NCBI GenBank assembly: GCA_963693085.1
Contig: OY856409.1
Span: forward strand, 660,096,591 to 660,160,590
Direction: 5' to 3'
DNA from: Alisma plantago-aquatica
Taxonomy: Eukaryota; Streptophyta; Magnoliopsida; Alismatales; Alismataceae
Length of the DNA stretch: 64,000 bases
Below are positions 1-15,405 of the stretch, piece by piece. Both the position numbers and the translations under genes were made by a program. The notes below the pieces were generated by a model, which saw only the letters and a program-made list of their open reading frames with translations, searched no databases and was not told the origin of the DNA. Positions within the stretch are counted from its first letter, which is position 1; each line of letters starts with the position of its first letter.

Positions 1-1771
<1,771 letters not shown>

Positions 1772-4700
1772 AGTCCTCACTTGTATTGCACATATATAGG
1801 AGAGTCTTACACAATATTAGGTCAGGTTTGAGGACTCAGAGGGATCAAAGCAGACATGGCATATGCCTCTCCTATCCTCCCCAAACGTCCTAGAAGGTAA
1901 ATCATCAAGGGCCATCATTGCATATCTAGAAGAGTGTATAAACCCTCCACCATGACTAAGTTCTCCAACATGAAGCATATTTCTCAACTCACCCTTGAGC
2001 CTCATTACTTCCTCCTGGATCCACCAAGCAACCTACGATAATTTGCAAACATGAACTGTCTCCTCTTTTGCTGAGAGAAAAGGGTCTGAAGAACCAACTA
2101 CCTGAGACCATAGATTTGAAAAATTTAGGTACTCCTTCCCAATCTTGATATGTCCACCAAGGTTAACAACAACTTGTAGATGACCACGAACATAGTTGAA
2201 GCCTATCAATCATACCTCCACAAGTTAGCCTTAACTAGATATCATGTTCTAAAGATCAAAGACTAGATGATAGGATGTAAAGTAAACTAAATCTCAATAC
2301 CAACTAATATTATGATCAAGTAACCCTAGATCCTGGCATTGTGGTATATATATAAATGTATTAATGCTAGAAAATAGGAAACATGTGAATTCTGTAGCAT
2401 GTTTCCTATGTGTTAATTAGAACTTAGATAAATACCTAGGTGTTTTGGATAATAACACATACCGATGAAAGTAAGCATAACATTTGATTGAATTCCCTAA
2501 TACTAATTAAACTAATACACATAGTAATGTATTAATATCACTAAATTTATAGGTCTGTGATATATAATTTTAGGAAAAGAGTTATATATATTGAATATGT
2601 ATGAACAACAATAATTTGAATAATTGAACTAGTTATTTTACTATCCTAATATATATTATACATGAATTGAAATCTTACTACATATACATTTTATGGTATT
2701 TAGAAATACAATATGGATATATGAATCTTTGTTATCTAGAATGGTCTGTTTGGAATGAAATTTGAGAGAAAGAGTACATACATTATAATTCATTCTATTA
2801 CAAAAACTATAGAATGATGGTATATGGATACTGATTTAACCCTACATATAATAAGAGGTATTTGTATATCTACATATGAAGAATGTGTGACTTAATTACT
2901 ATATTATTGTAATAAGATAAAACTTGTAGATATACCTCATGTGGAGAATATACTTGATCCTAGTTGACCAAATTTGAACTATTTGTTATATCAGGGAGAA
3001 TAAAGCTACAAGAACTAAGCTGGAGAAATGTATATTATTACCAACACATGTATGTGACCTAATTATCTGCACCTATGTGGCTAAAGATGGATTGTAGAAA
3101 TAGATTCGATCCAAAACCTTATATGTGAAATAATATATTGATATATATTAATTAATGATTAAAGGTGGAAAGAAAAATGTAATCACAAATAAAAAATTAA
3201 ACAAACACTTGATCCCAAGACAATCAATAATTATATTGTTCTACTTTTAACTTGTACTTTGCCAATTTTTAGAGAAACTCAAAATATTTCTGATGCCAAA
3301 CCTTGGAATCTTGAGGTACTGAATTCTCTATTTTAATTGTTGAGATGTTTACTTCCCTCTTGAAACTGCATGTATATAATTTAGTATAGTGGTGAACCCA
3401 AATTTTTTTATTAGACTTATCCTTCCTCTTGAAGTTCACCACACACATATTTTGCAAATCTCCAATATTGTTGAATATTGAGATAGTATTAGAATTAATT
3501 TATTGGAGTTTTGACTCGCTTAGGATTTGACCCCTTAGAGATTTGGATCACTCTAGGTTGGGTAACATCCCACCACCATGTGTAGTGGTTTAGAATGGAT
3601 TAGAAGACCCCAATATACTAGTTGAAATAGATTACATGATTGTGTTGTTCTCTCATAGATTGTGAAGACACTATATACCTAGACCTGGAAAAAGATATGG
3701 CATAACAATTCTCAATTTTAGTACTCAAAGTTGACATTTTTTTGAACATATTCGATATTTTGGAAAGTTTAAATACTTGCTAATTTGTGAAAATTTTGAA
3801 TTTTGATCAAACTTGTATTTTTTTTATTTGGATAATCTTGTCAAACTAATATATTAGAACTCAAAATCTTAGCAAATGTTATTCTTACACAGATGTCCTA
3901 GTCCACCATATAGTCATTGCCTAGTTTGCAAATATATTGAATCTACTCTTGTTGCATATCTTTTTTGAAATCGATCAATAACAATGATTTACTACCAACT
4001 TTGCTGACACAAACCTTATTTTAGTCCGTATGGATTTATTCCCTATGAAAACTCATGGATAGGTTTTATAGAGAAGGCATAAAAAATATCTAGAACATAT
4101 GTCTTATATTGCATGAAGAGTAGATAAGACTCATGTATATCTTAAATTGTAGTCCTTATGTATAGGGTTCCATGAATTTGATGTAAAGTGTGAATGTACA
4201 TAGATTTTGTTTATATATTTTGATTTGAATCATGTTGAATAAAATGATCCAAAAGATCGGGTATTTACATATAAAATTCAATTATGTAACCAAGAAAAGA
4301 TTCTAGACATTTTGGAAAATAGGATTATATTTAGGCTATACTAGTAAATTTATTGTCTTCATTGTGTTTTCATGGTTAAAAATGACACTTACATATAATA
4401 TTGGGACAAGGGACTCAATTTTCTAAGATTTAAACAAGAATAAGCTATTTTATTTTGCTTTAATTGGAGAGGGGAATTAAAAAATTTATTCATCAACCTT
4501 TGAATCTATCCATGTGTAGCCTGGATCTTAGCCACATGGTTTCTGTGAAGCACCAACTCCCTTAGGCTAAAATGTTCCCATAACCTGTCTTAGGTTGAAG
4601 AGGAGGTACCCCAACTCAAACACCCTATGCCCCGACTCATCACTATTGTACGACTATGTGATGTTCTAATTTTGTGCTAAAATTTGTCCTTGTGATAGAA

Positions 4701-7700
4701 AAGGATTATAGTGAAGTATGCTTCCACTAACATACTTGGAAACACCCTGTTCTCTCATTCTCTTCTTCACATGGTTGGATGGGATCTCAAATATAAGTTA
4801 TATAGGGGGTAAGACCTACACAAATGTATATCCTCTCCCCAGTTTGAATAATATGGACAAGGAACACACATGAGGGAAAACATCTTCTAGGAGTTGCACA
4901 AGGAGGTAGGTTCTAGAGGGTATGTTGATAGAAAGAACTTGCAAGAATGGTAGAGGTTGAGGCCGCAGAGTAAAAGGAGTGGTTTATGTAGGTAATGATT
5001 ACGTTAATCCTAGGGATCTTGATTTCCATGTCCATGGGAGTTAGATGGAGAGAAGAGGAAAACTTGAATCTCCTGGCTCAGGGCATGAAAGGCATAAGTA
5101 TGGGTGAAACAATGTGAGATTGACAAGGAAGAGTAGTTGGGAGGGATTGTTTTTTGAGAAGGCCTACGGTGGTGTCTAATGTCCAAAAATACCATGGAAT
5201 CTCCTTATATAAGTAGAGAAGGTAGAAGAGAACTCATGACCTCTATGATTTCCAGCTCCAAATTCTCGATTCAAGAGTCACATATGCAAAAATATTATTG
5301 AATTTATGAAGTGGAGTCAAATTCTAAAATATTAGAAACAAAGAAGGGAACAAAGTTAAATGAGTATAATAGTAAAGTTCCACTTCATCACAGGTTCCAA
5401 TTCACAAAAAACCAAGGTAAATATCTTAAGGCAATTACACACTATAAAACAAGAGAATATGGAAGTAAAAATAATTTCTAGAAGGATAAATATATAAACT
5501 ATTTAATCGAAGTGATATATGGAATTGCAAAACTTTGAATTCAACCATGATGTAAATTCCATTATTTTTTGTTCTTTTGATTTTATTGAATCCAAAATAT
5601 CATGAAAAAACTAATATGGATATCTTTAGATGAGGTATGTTGGTATGTTGGGTACAAAAATTAACAAAGTACATATAACATGGAAGAAAAAGCAATTGGA
5701 AAATCTATTTCTATAAATGATTATCTATCTTTATTGTGTACTATTGATTACACTCTCACTTGAAATACTAATACAACCACCTCATATGAAAAGATTCTAA
5801 TTTTTTTATTGCAAGATATCACCAAAATAGTTCCATCTAATTAGTTTCCTTTTAGGGAAATTCTAGGGACCTATAATGGACTTCCAAATTCATATTGGTT
5901 TCTTTCTTTTTTCAATTATATTTGTGAGATTCCAATATTCATTTGTTGGCCCGAGGGCCCTTATATAATGCATTTATATTTTGAGTATGATATGTATGTA
6001 TAAGTTAGAAGCAAATTTTATTTGGACAAACATGAATATAACGAAGATATGATTTTATGATTCAATATATTTCATGCAATTTTCCAATTATCATATTCTT
6101 ATAGAAAAGCTAGGTGTTGTCGAGAAAATAATGTAGAACACACTCAGTTTTAACATAGGAGTATAATAGGGTTGTTGGATTTTATTGTACATATATTTAG
6201 ATCCAAGTTTGGATTTTAAATTTATTATCCAAAAAACAAATTTTAACCGAACTCTAAATTCGAAAGTGATAGTCGTCATTTGAATATAAATTTGGATTTT
6301 GAATTGAGTATGCAACAAACAAATTTTTGAATGAGCTCTAAATTCCAACATGATAGTTTTCATTTATGTTCTAAGTTAAAATGAGAATGATTTAAATAAT
6401 GAAATTGTTAATTGTCAAACTATTAGTTTGATTGAGCAACATCTTAGATGAACTAAATTCTTATAGGTGGGTTGGAAAATGAATTTATCAGTCGAGACAT
6501 AACAATTGAGTTTATCGATATATAATCTTCACACATTTAACTAATTATAATTTAAACAAATGCATCTTCGTCTAAGTGTGGATACCTCCTTTTTCATTAA
6601 ACACTTATACTCAATGTTTATCAAAAAATCTCATGCTAACCCAGGTTAGTCTAATAAACACAAATGAGATATGAAGTGGGTGGAAAATAATGATTACATA
6701 ATTTGTAAATTTCTAGAGGGGAGACATGAATATAGATAATTATAGGAATCCAACTTAAAATATAAATAGTTTAATTGTAATTTTCTAAAGTGACAATGTA
6801 TACAACACATATAAGTTAAGGAAAAGATAAAAAATATAAACATAAAAGATACAATATATATAATGGTTATGCTATGAAACTTGTACACACACTACCTAGT
6901 ATTTTCCTTCCAAATTTTCTTAACATACGTAGTTGATCAACTTGTATTATGATACACATTATAATATCAATGTCTTTTGTGGTCAAATATGTAGCCTATT
7001 GTATGACAAATCACAACTATTGTTCTCTTTGTAGGAACAAGACCACTCATGGTTATTTGTAGAATCTAGTTCTAAACTTCCAAATCTTGCTTACAATATA
7101 TAGAAGAGATGTATTAAAAAAGAAGTCCTTCCTCTCCTTTCAAATCAAGGAACATCTCTATGTAAAGATGTACCTCTCGAGAACAAGAATCAACAATAAA
7201 CAAGAAAGGAAGGACACAATATGATAATCACAATGAACAAGTGATATATTACAAATCCTAATAAATTTAAGCAAGGTTTTGATGCGGTGAAGTAGGACAT
7301 TTAAGATTAGCTTGGATTTATAGTAATTGAATCAACTAGGTAATGACAATATTAGGTTTTAGTATCAGTATGGTAATACTTTTATAACAATGTCCAAGTG
7401 TGTTTAGGATTTTTTTAAGGAATTTATTTTATATAAAACACTTAGGAACCCAACAGATGGTTCTTAGAAATACTTAAGACAAGTTGATTTATCAATAAGT
7501 CATTATAATAAGGATAGTGTGAATAAATAGAATTAAGATACTAAATTTATAATTCTACAAGCATTTCGAATTGAAGTACATATTGGATATATTTCTATGG
7601 TCAAACTACAAATACATTGTGATATATCCTACACCTGAAGGCACTCTGTGAACAATACTCCATTTTTCTTGGGTGCGGGAGGGGGTGACCGGACTACACC

Positions 7701-7883
7701 CATTCAAGCCTCTAGAGTTTACCATGCCAGGGTGAGTCTGTTGGTGGCCATGTCTAAGGTGGGTCCCCTTGTTGATAAAAAAATCAACATGTGCAACTAA
7801 AAATCGATTTTGAAAGGCACTTAATACTTTTTTTTGGAATACAACCTATCCATCCTAAAAGGTTCACAGTAGTGTAAAAGTAG
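1772..7883. other. Unassigned AT-rich stretch
   Basis: I see no recognisable gene, LTR pair, transposase or RNA gene here. Open frames are short (up to about 90 codons) and show no family motif. A short stretch at 1817-2035 and the block 4500-5200 have slightly more even base composition and could be old gene or element fragments, but nothing identifies them. A small tandem duplication lies at 6208-6372. The right edge is the start of a CACTA fragment, preceded by TAG. Confidence 0.6.
6208..6372. repeat. Two-copy tandem duplication, period about 83 bp
   Basis: Both units begin with TTTGGATTTT (6208 and 6291). Both continue through CAAACAAATTTT-like and CTCTAAATTC-like blocks to a GATAGT..TCATTT end. 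The copies differ at many positions, so the duplication is not recent. Confidence 0.75.
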
Positions 7884-9002
7884 CACTACTACATATTTGG
7901 CATATTGTGTCAATTCGTTTTTCAAGGAAAACCAACGATAACAACTACAACAACGGTTTAAGTAGACAACTGTTGCGGTTTGACCAGTTGAGAAAGCACA
8001 TGCTACACTTTTTTCCCCATCGGTCCCTTCTCAAAGAAACCGATGCTATATATCACCCGTGAAAAGTAAAATTTTTTGCAAAAGGTTTGGCAGTATTTGA
8101 TTTGTCTTCAAAAACCATAAATCATTGGTTCTTTTGACAATAATGACGGAATAAACATGTGCACGTGCCAACTCTCCCGTGTGAAACAATTGAAGTTTTT
8201 GGCCAATTTGTTCTACATCAACTGATGAGAAAGATGTTCATGCTATGTGTTCTGTGAATTTTTTTCCTCCCCTACTTGATATTTCTCATTAGTTAGACTA
8301 AACATAACTGTAGAGAAAAGTTTTTTTAAGAATCGAGATGAGGCATCAATTTGTTTTACATAACCAACAAGATTTTTTTTATTTTTTCCAACGTTTCTAT
8401 ATCTTTAACCGATGACCTAAATCCTAGAATGTCTATTTTCTTAATAACCAACAGGATAAGTCTTACTTAACCCTTACGAGAACCCTTTCCCACTCTTTCC
8501 ACCTACTCATGTTTCTATGAAACTACTCACTCTGGTGAATTCCCTCTACCACTACCACTGTTGACACCCTTTGCTGCTACTACTCACCCCCATTGTTGAC
8601 TCCATCATGTATGTCAGCCACTGCCACAACTGCTGCTCCTCCATCCGTAGTTGCTACTGCTCCACCTCCATCTCTCTGCCAACAGTTCTCTTCCTCCAGA
8701 TACTGGTCCTCCTTGCCACTTCTCCTCCGTGCCTCTACTGATTTGTCTGCTCCTCCTCGCCAATTCTAAGCACTCCTTCTCGTCACTGCTACTGCTACTC
8801 TCTCTTTCGTCTGGCTAGGTAGGTCTTTTTCTACTTTTTTTGCATTTGGAGATTTCTTCCCATTGTTTTGATGACTCATGATAACTTGATGGATCATACA
8901 ACCATTGCCTTGATGACACTTCATTCAAATTTCCACTCTATCAACTTTTAAATGCCCAAATTAGGGTTTTGTAACTCTAATGTTGTGATTTTCCAAATTA
9001 GG
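7884..9002 (+). mobile_element. CACTA transposon 5' fragment (copy 1)
   Basis: It begins CACTACTACATATTTGG after a TAG trinucleotide and is collinear with 31321-32431, the start of the large CACTA element, with roughly one difference per eight bases by eye. It holds subterminal AACCGATG / CATCGGTT motifs (near 8025, 8040 and 8410) and a C-rich exon-like block (8500-8815) ending at a plausible splice donor (CTAGGTAGGT). At 9002 it stops abruptly and joins the interior of an E1-type LTR. No transposase sequence is left. The flanking TAG equals the trinucleotide after the far CACTA end at 54098. Confidence 0.85.
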
Positions 9003-10933
9003 CAAGCAAGAAGATGAGTAAGCTATGCTAAGGCATGAAAGAAGTTGTCTACATTAGACTAACCTATCAAACTAGGAAAAAGAGCAAAGCAATAACAAGG
9101 CAAGAAGCTAGCTAAGCAAATAAAGGGCTACTAAGCTAACACTAGATAAGGAAGAAGGCAATTAGGGTTTTAATGCAATAAAGGGAAATGTGGGCTATTT
9201 GGGGGAGGCACTTATCAATTAGATTGGGGGTGACATGTGAACATCATGATTTCATTTAGATTATAAAACCAAACAACAAGTTAGAATCTAATGAATTATC
9301 TGAAACTACTAACTGGCCATGGATATACTAGGTTGTGTATAGGGGAACTTGTCCCTAACACCCCTACTACCCTTTCGAGGCTCAATTGGGTTAGGGTTTT
9401 GGTGTAATTCAATTAGATTCTAGACAAGCCTAGGTTTCTAGGTTAGATGATTTTAGGATGATTAGGTGTCGAGGCTAGTAATGGGAGTGGAAGTGAGGTT
9501 TTAGGCCTCCCATCACTCATATTCTAGCCTTGAGAAAGATCCATGCTAAGAACACCAAATTCATCTAAACTAGCTACTTAGATCTCTCAACTAGGGTTAG
9601 GAGAATTGATTATAATGTAGGATAATATGGGTAGCTAGCTAGGGATCTAAGAATTGGACCTAGGAGCAAATCCCAAAATGTACACATACAAACAATTTTC
9701 CTAAATTCCTAGGTGATTTCAAGCACAAACCAACAAGCAATTCATGAAGAGTGAGATAGAAATAAAACATAATCAATGAAATTACAATGTTTAGATATCA
9801 TTTTCCCCGAATATTATATCAAAGTAACATATTTTGTCCCAAATAGCCCACCCAAGGGGCATAGCTACTCATAGCAATGCAAAATACAAAAAGAAAGGAG
9901 AAAGAGGTAGAGGAAGCCATGGAGCTCGGTGTAGATGAAGAAATTCTCCACTTAAATTACTATAAGACATCCTCCACTCTCCTCCAAGGTGCAATTACAT
10001 GGGATGATGGTGGAATTGGGTCAAAACACTAGGAAACTAGGGTTTTGGTGGTGGAAATAGTGAAATTGAGTTGAATGGAGGTGGAAATGGAGTGGAATGG
10101 GTGGAATGCGAAAATGGGGAGCTAGGAGGTGGTAGAAGGATGTATATATAGGTTTGGGAGAAGAAATAGGTCAAGTAGGTAAAAATAGGTAAAGTAGTGC
10201 AAAAGTAACTAGGTTTTTGTAAGTAGCATGGTCGTGGTGGGTGAGAACGGTTGTGGTGGTTGGGAACGACTGAGGTGAGAAATGGGGAAAAATCACAGGA
10301 ACTTGGTTGGTTTTAAATAGGAAGTAGTACGGTCCTGGTGGAAACCACGACCATGGTGGTGAAAGGGTATCACAGATGTGGTAGTCACCACAACCGTTGT
10401 GGCTTAGATTTCTCTGTCCGTTCTTGGCTCCATGACCATTTTGCTCTAAAGGTCACAAGGCCGTGCAATGTGGCACGGTCGTTCTATAGTCAAACCACCA
10501 TGTCCATTTTGATTGGCATAACCGTGTTGATTTTTTCTTTGATCGAAGGTGACTATATTGATTAACAAGTATGCTAGCACGTCTGTTTTTTGGTACCTTG
10601 GTTGTGCTGGCCTCTAGATAGACACTTGGACTTGTTTCTTTGGATTTTCTTGGACATCTTTACTTTAATGGAGCTTTAGCCACTAGGGGTAGGTTGAGGG
10701 AGTGTCAGACTTCACTTTGGGCCTCTCTAAAGGTAGAGAAAACCTAGGATCACTCATCTTCTCTCTCTTCCATCCAAGCATGGTCCAAATGCCTGAAAAC
10801 ATGCAAATAATGTCCATAAGTGCATTTTATACAAATATGCATATTTGGGGGAAATAACATGTAATCTAACATGTATAGATGTGATTGAAATGTAATATGG
10901 AACAAGATGAAGCCCTAAAATAGGGATGAATCA
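9003..10933 (-). mobile_element. E1 Athila-like LTR, 5'-truncated on the + strand (probable 3' LTR of E1)
   Basis: Collinear with 33816-35085 plus 45965-46648 (the complete copy) and, in its first 490 bases, with 30800-31317. It ends in TGAATCA at 10933, where similarity to the complete copy stops. About 380 bases of the LTR start are missing and replaced by the CACTA fragment. The region 10200-10520 is rich in CACGACCATGGTGG-like near-palindromes. Orientation is inferred from E1's gag and primer site, both on the minus strand to the right. Confidence 0.75.
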
Positions 10934-11644
10934 CCAAGTATGCTCCAACTCAATCTCTCTACAATTTTTCCACAATAAAAAAATGACAAATGTAATGTAA
11001 AAGATGATTATCACTGAATGGGATCAATGTTGAGTAAGTGCATGCACTCCACCTCTCTGCCTTTTCTACTTTTGCAAACCAATCATGAAAAGAAAACAAA
11101 GCATATGAACTTCAAATATAGTGCATAGAGCACACAAGCTATCAATATTTCTTTCATGTAGTTCTGGGTAGACTATTTCATGATGATTTTAATCAAGGAT
11201 GACTCAGAGTGTTGTTTCACCTTCAAGCATTAAATCTTATGCTTCAAACCATACCAAGTGACCCACGTGGCTGTGGAAAAGGGGTGAAGTGATCTAGGTT
11301 TCATGTTTCCTAGATCAGTGGGTATGAAAATGAAAGAAAGGTTTACGGTAAGATTTTGGAGTGCTTTTACACACTCATCTTTTCTTTATTTAGACGCTCT
11401 TAAACATGAGCATTTTTTTATTTTCTTTTTGTTTTTTCTTTTTCTTTTTCTTTGACCTTGGAATAGATAGGGAATATGGTGATGAGAGTGAAATAGGAAG
11501 ATATAGATGTGGCCACCCCAAACTTTTGGAGGTGGCTACGACTGATATGTGCACTTTGGCATCCTTTCTTGAGGCGGAGGGGTAAGAACATGGTGAATGA
11601 AAAGTCGGGTCAAAGAGGGGTCACTAATGTGGTTCTAAACATAA
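10934..11644 (-). other. E1 internal region, 3' end (non-coding)
   Basis: This lies between the E1 left LTR and the target duplication of ATH1. Before ATH1 inserted it was continuous with 27673 onwards. I see no coding potential. It includes a T/C-rich run (11400-11455) and a CCACCCCAAACTTTTGGA block at about 11515 that resembles 28288-28305. Confidence 0.55.
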
Positions 11645-11649
11645 GGTCT
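11645..11649. repeat. Target-site duplication GGTCT (left) of ATH1
   Basis: GGTCT directly precedes the TGATAA start of the left LTR. The identical 5-mer follows the TTATCA end of the right LTR at 27668-27672. Five base pairs is the usual duplication for Ty3/gypsy integrases. Confidence 0.92.
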
Positions 11650-13609
11650 TGATAAGCCTTAAACGTGGGTCCAAAATGGAGACATGTCTAGGTCATCAAA
11701 TTTTAGTAATTTATAATACCTGAATGTTTAAGACTCCTACAACTAGCACATGGTCGGAGTAGTTCGGGGTCAAATATAGGGACTAGGAGAACAACACTTC
11801 GGAACTCTAGTTTTACTTGTCTAAGCACGTCAAAAAGTAGAAGGATTAAGGTTTGATGTAACGAGAAAGAATCATAAAGAGTTAGATTGAAACCTATCTC
11901 TAAGGGGAGTTACCAGAAAGTTTAAATCTTTGGGTGTTTTGGGTGTTTTAGCAATTTTTATGGTAGTTTTTGTATATAGGAAATCGAGGAGATAAAACTA
12001 CCTTCAGAGCATAGCATGAAGGAAAAAAGTTAATCGTAACAAGTGTCGGCGGCCTACATCCAACACCTTCTTCTCTTAAAGAAGATGCCAACTAGCCATA
12101 CACTAAGTTCCCTCTCGCAAGGGTACCAGACATGGACTCGTGTAGAAAGATAAGCTGGGCACAACACTGATTCTGGGTACTCTCATACACCTAAATCAGA
12201 CCAGCTCTAGAAGTTTACAACATCCTTCTCTCGAAGGAGTCAAAAAAAGAAACACGATTCGATAGCCAGTCAAAAGCATGAATCATAAAGAAGAAAATAG
12301 AACTCAGATGCCAGAAAGAGATCATTAATTGAAATAAAGCCATATATAGAATGATATGAGATAAACTCCACATATTCCAATAATCATAAAGAAACATAAT
12401 GGTTTAGTTACAATGTTGTAATTAAATGAAAGTAAATGCTATAATAGGAAGATAAGTATCGATCTCCTTGATTTAGGAGATCGAAGTACACAACAACAAA
12501 CACCTAAGATAATGCTAACACGATACCAAGTAAGGGTCATATCGGGATACGACTGTGTCAGGTCCTTGACCGTGTCGGGTCATGGACCATGACGGGTAAG
12601 TGTCGTATCGGGATATGACCTCCACCCAATATTGTCATGTTGGGCTGCAGTTGTGACAGATATAGACCATATCAGGTTGGGTACTGTGTCGGGTTAGGAT
12701 GCATATCGGGTTAACATTATCTTGAGGCTCTCGGGTTCTTCATGTTAAGTATAGGTGGGCAAGCCATCTCAGGTTGAAGCCCAGATAGGAACTAAACATT
12801 GTTGAAGTGGCCTAGAGGATCATATCATGCTTCTCGTGGTTACCGGAATGGTTTCAAAGTGAACTCCTCCCATCCCTCTTGTGATGGGGGTGTGCTCACC
12901 TTGTTATCGCCCGACAGGCTCCTTGGGACTCGATGCAACTAGCTCCTTTACTCCAGGGTTATCTCTCACAGGGTATGACCCATCCCATCATAGGCTTGTA
13001 GCTACTATTTATAGGCAGTAAGTTGATGGGAGTTGTAGCTTTTATTGGCCCACATGTATTTCATCTGTGGCTCCGTTCTCAAGGCTTTTGGAGGGGCCAA
13101 ATATGGTTGCCGCCCATCACACGTGTCGGACCATGAATGTGTCGGGCAGCGAGTGCATCACGTACAATTGTGGTGGGTTGGAGCCTTGTCGGGTTGTGAT
13201 GTCGATGGGTGGCCGTGTCAGGTAACGACCTCATCGGGTTGTGAACTGTGATGAGTTAGGAACCATATTGGGAAGAGAGCTATAGTGGGAAGGGATTCCT
13301 GCATGACACATTTGTGTTGGGTTGCCATTGTAGCGGGTGGCGACCGTGACGGGTAAAGGGGGAATGTTGTCCTCGCGAGCTACCGGGATGGAATGTGGAC
13401 TTCATTGCTGATGGGCCTGATGGGCCCATTGGCACTTCTTTTATTGTGGAAAAATAGGAAAAGTCTTGGAAAAGATGGGAAATATTGTCAGGTGTGTAGT
13501 GGGCATAATTTCTTCACAATGAATAAAATAAAATGGAGAGGAAGTTAGGTTTGGAGGCTATTTTGGTAATAAACTGTAAGCTCTAGCAGCCATAAAATGG
13601 GTGTTATCA
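11650..13609 (-). repeat. ATH1 3' LTR
   Basis: It is 1960 bp long, matching 25713-27667 throughout, with short inverted ends TGATAA/TTATCA. The stretch 12540-13350 contains many dispersed TCGGGT-type words (for example GTGTCGGGT, ATATCGGGTT), also present in the other LTR. Confidence 0.95.
13005..13015 (-). promoter_or_regulatory. TATA box of ATH1 3' LTR
   Basis: On the minus strand this reads CCTATAAATAG, a canonical plant TATA box. The other LTR has CTTATAAATAA at the same place (27084-27094), which supports a real LTR promoter. Confidence 0.65.
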
Positions 13610-13621
13610 ACTCTCCTAAAA
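13610..13621 (-). promoter_or_regulatory. ATH1 polypurine tract
   Basis: On the minus strand the bases just upstream of the 3' LTR read TTTTAGGAGAGT. This short purine-rich run is in the position where plus-strand DNA synthesis is primed. It is weak compared with standard tracts. Confidence 0.5.
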
Positions 13622-14604
13622 TTAGCAATTTGATTGTCCTCAATCAATCTGTACTTATTTTAAAACTTTTATTTGCGGTACTTTTAAAAGCCAGTCGTAG
13701 TCTTCGGACCAAGTTTGAGTAGATTTTGGAATGTCCTAAGGAAATTTACACCTGATCATGAACAATGGACTTTCTTTTTTCTTGCCTTATTAAACAAAAA
13801 TTTCTCCTCAGCTTTTGTGAGACTTTGGTGCATGATTTTGAAGTTAGCTTTCACACAAAACTGTTTGAATCTTGGCGGTAGAAGGTGGGGTTTTTGAGAA
13901 GGTTTAAGGCTTTTGGGTTTTTCTTGTTTCCCATTGGTCCATCCAGGTACGAGTCTGTTAATGGGCAAGTGGTCCCTGCAATCCAAGCCAGTTGGCTTTA
14001 GAGCAGTTATTTCACATGCTACGTAGCACTGCCCCAGATCTACCATGCCTAAAGATGGGTACTTTTGGGAAGAAAAGTGTTTTTTTGGGCACAACTCTCA
14101 TGCTTTTATTCACTCTCATAAGGATTTCCTCTCTTTTGGGATTTTGGTGGGTAAGAAAAAGGGAGTTTTCTATTTGGGCATCTTTTTCCTTCTCATGCAC
14201 ATCTCTTAGTTGGAAGGAGATTATTTTTCAAAGTTGGCATAGAAAAGTTGTAGTCTTTGTCATATAATACTGCGTTTTCAAGAGAGCATAGCAGAAATGT
14301 ACACAACCGTAGGTATGGAGAGAACAAACTGGAAGTTGTACCAAGTATTTAAGATGTAGTAATTTTTACAAGCTTGAAGAACACACAGTGTGTATGTATT
14401 TTGTATGTATTGCTTACTATCAAACATTTATATACATTGTATACATGGAGTATGATGAAAGAAGGGAAGGAAAAGGGAAAGGAGGAATTTTTTTTGAATA
14501 CCTCCCTCACTGATGCTATGAAGCCCCCTCCAAACTTACCCCACACTCTATCCTAGAGTAGTGAGGTGAATAGGAGAGAGTAGTTATAGACCAGTGAGGG
14601 TTCA
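13622..14604 (-). other. ATH1 3' untranslated region
   Basis: A non-coding stretch between the ULP1-like gene and the 3' LTR. Several open frames of 60-112 codons overlap on both strands here, without family motifs or consistent codon use. I treat them as chance. Confidence 0.55.
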
Positions 14605-15405
14605 TCAGATGCATGCGCCTTTAGAAAATAAGAGCTCCATGATGTATTCTCCTCGTTGGCTATGATAATCGATCTCATGGAGCTTCTCTGGTGCCTTCTT
14701 CAGTGCTGCTACGTAGGATATCCAATGAAGGACGCATACTCTACAGTCATTTAATAGAGTGGCTTGTTGTGGACTGCGGTGGTAGAAGTAGAAATCATGC
14801 CAGGTTGCACCCAAATCTTCAAGATATGGCTTTATCATGGTCACCACCTCAGTGTAGTATTTCTTTGCTAATCATTTCAGGGGTGTTTCTGGCATGATAG
14901 CATACTCCATCGGCTAGTCACTATTGGCGTCTGAGCTGTTGTAGAAGATACCAACATGAGCATTGGTGTATATCATGATAAGCATCCAGTGATTGTTGTG
15001 CAGCATAGGAAGGAACATTATGCATGGCAGATGCTTTTGGATTTGATGTTGGAATAGATGGAATGCCCCAGATTCATCGTCTAGGCATAGATCATTGAAC
15101 AACATCAGATGTGCTATGTAGAGCTGGCCAATCTTCTCTTGTAAAATAAGGATGTAAGATGACACCACTATCATAGCTAGACATCTGCCAGCCTTGACTA
15201 TGTCCTGTAAGTCGTCGATGGGGACCACTACATTATTCTTCTCATAGATGACGTCTGTAGTGTTAGAATCAACATGATGTAGGAGTATATGATTGATCTG
15301 TTCCTGAGATAGAGAGCTGTAGGCTGAACAATCAAAATTACTGATGATGGAGTCTGAGATAACAGGCGAAATAGAAGCGCCTTCAATGGCGAGAAGGGCT
15401 TGCAA
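14605..15405 (-). pseudogene. ULP1/C48-like cysteine peptidase domain in ATH1
   Basis: ULP1-type C48 peptidases cleave SUMO or related modifiers with a His-Asp-Gln-Cys centre. On the minus strand the segment reads NNHWMLIMI (His, about 14987), IFYNSSDAN (about 14941; the usual Tyr-Asp-Ser has become Tyr-Asn-Ser), then SPQQATLLNDCRVCVLHWI (Gln and Cys, about 14772-14716; the usual DCG is DCR). Motif order and spacing fit a C48 domain C-terminus. Two stops near 14910 and 14880 split the frame between the His and Gln-Cys blocks. Loss of the Asp and the Gly indicates a dead enzyme. It is the C-terminal end of the larger frame starting at 18676. A profile search against PF02902 would test this. 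Confidence 0.6.

Noticed and set aside
13756..14267. Overlapping 112- and 91-codon frames on both strands near the ATH1 3' LTR
   Set aside because: No family motif, no conserved phase with upstream genes. Likely chance frames in the 3' untranslated region.
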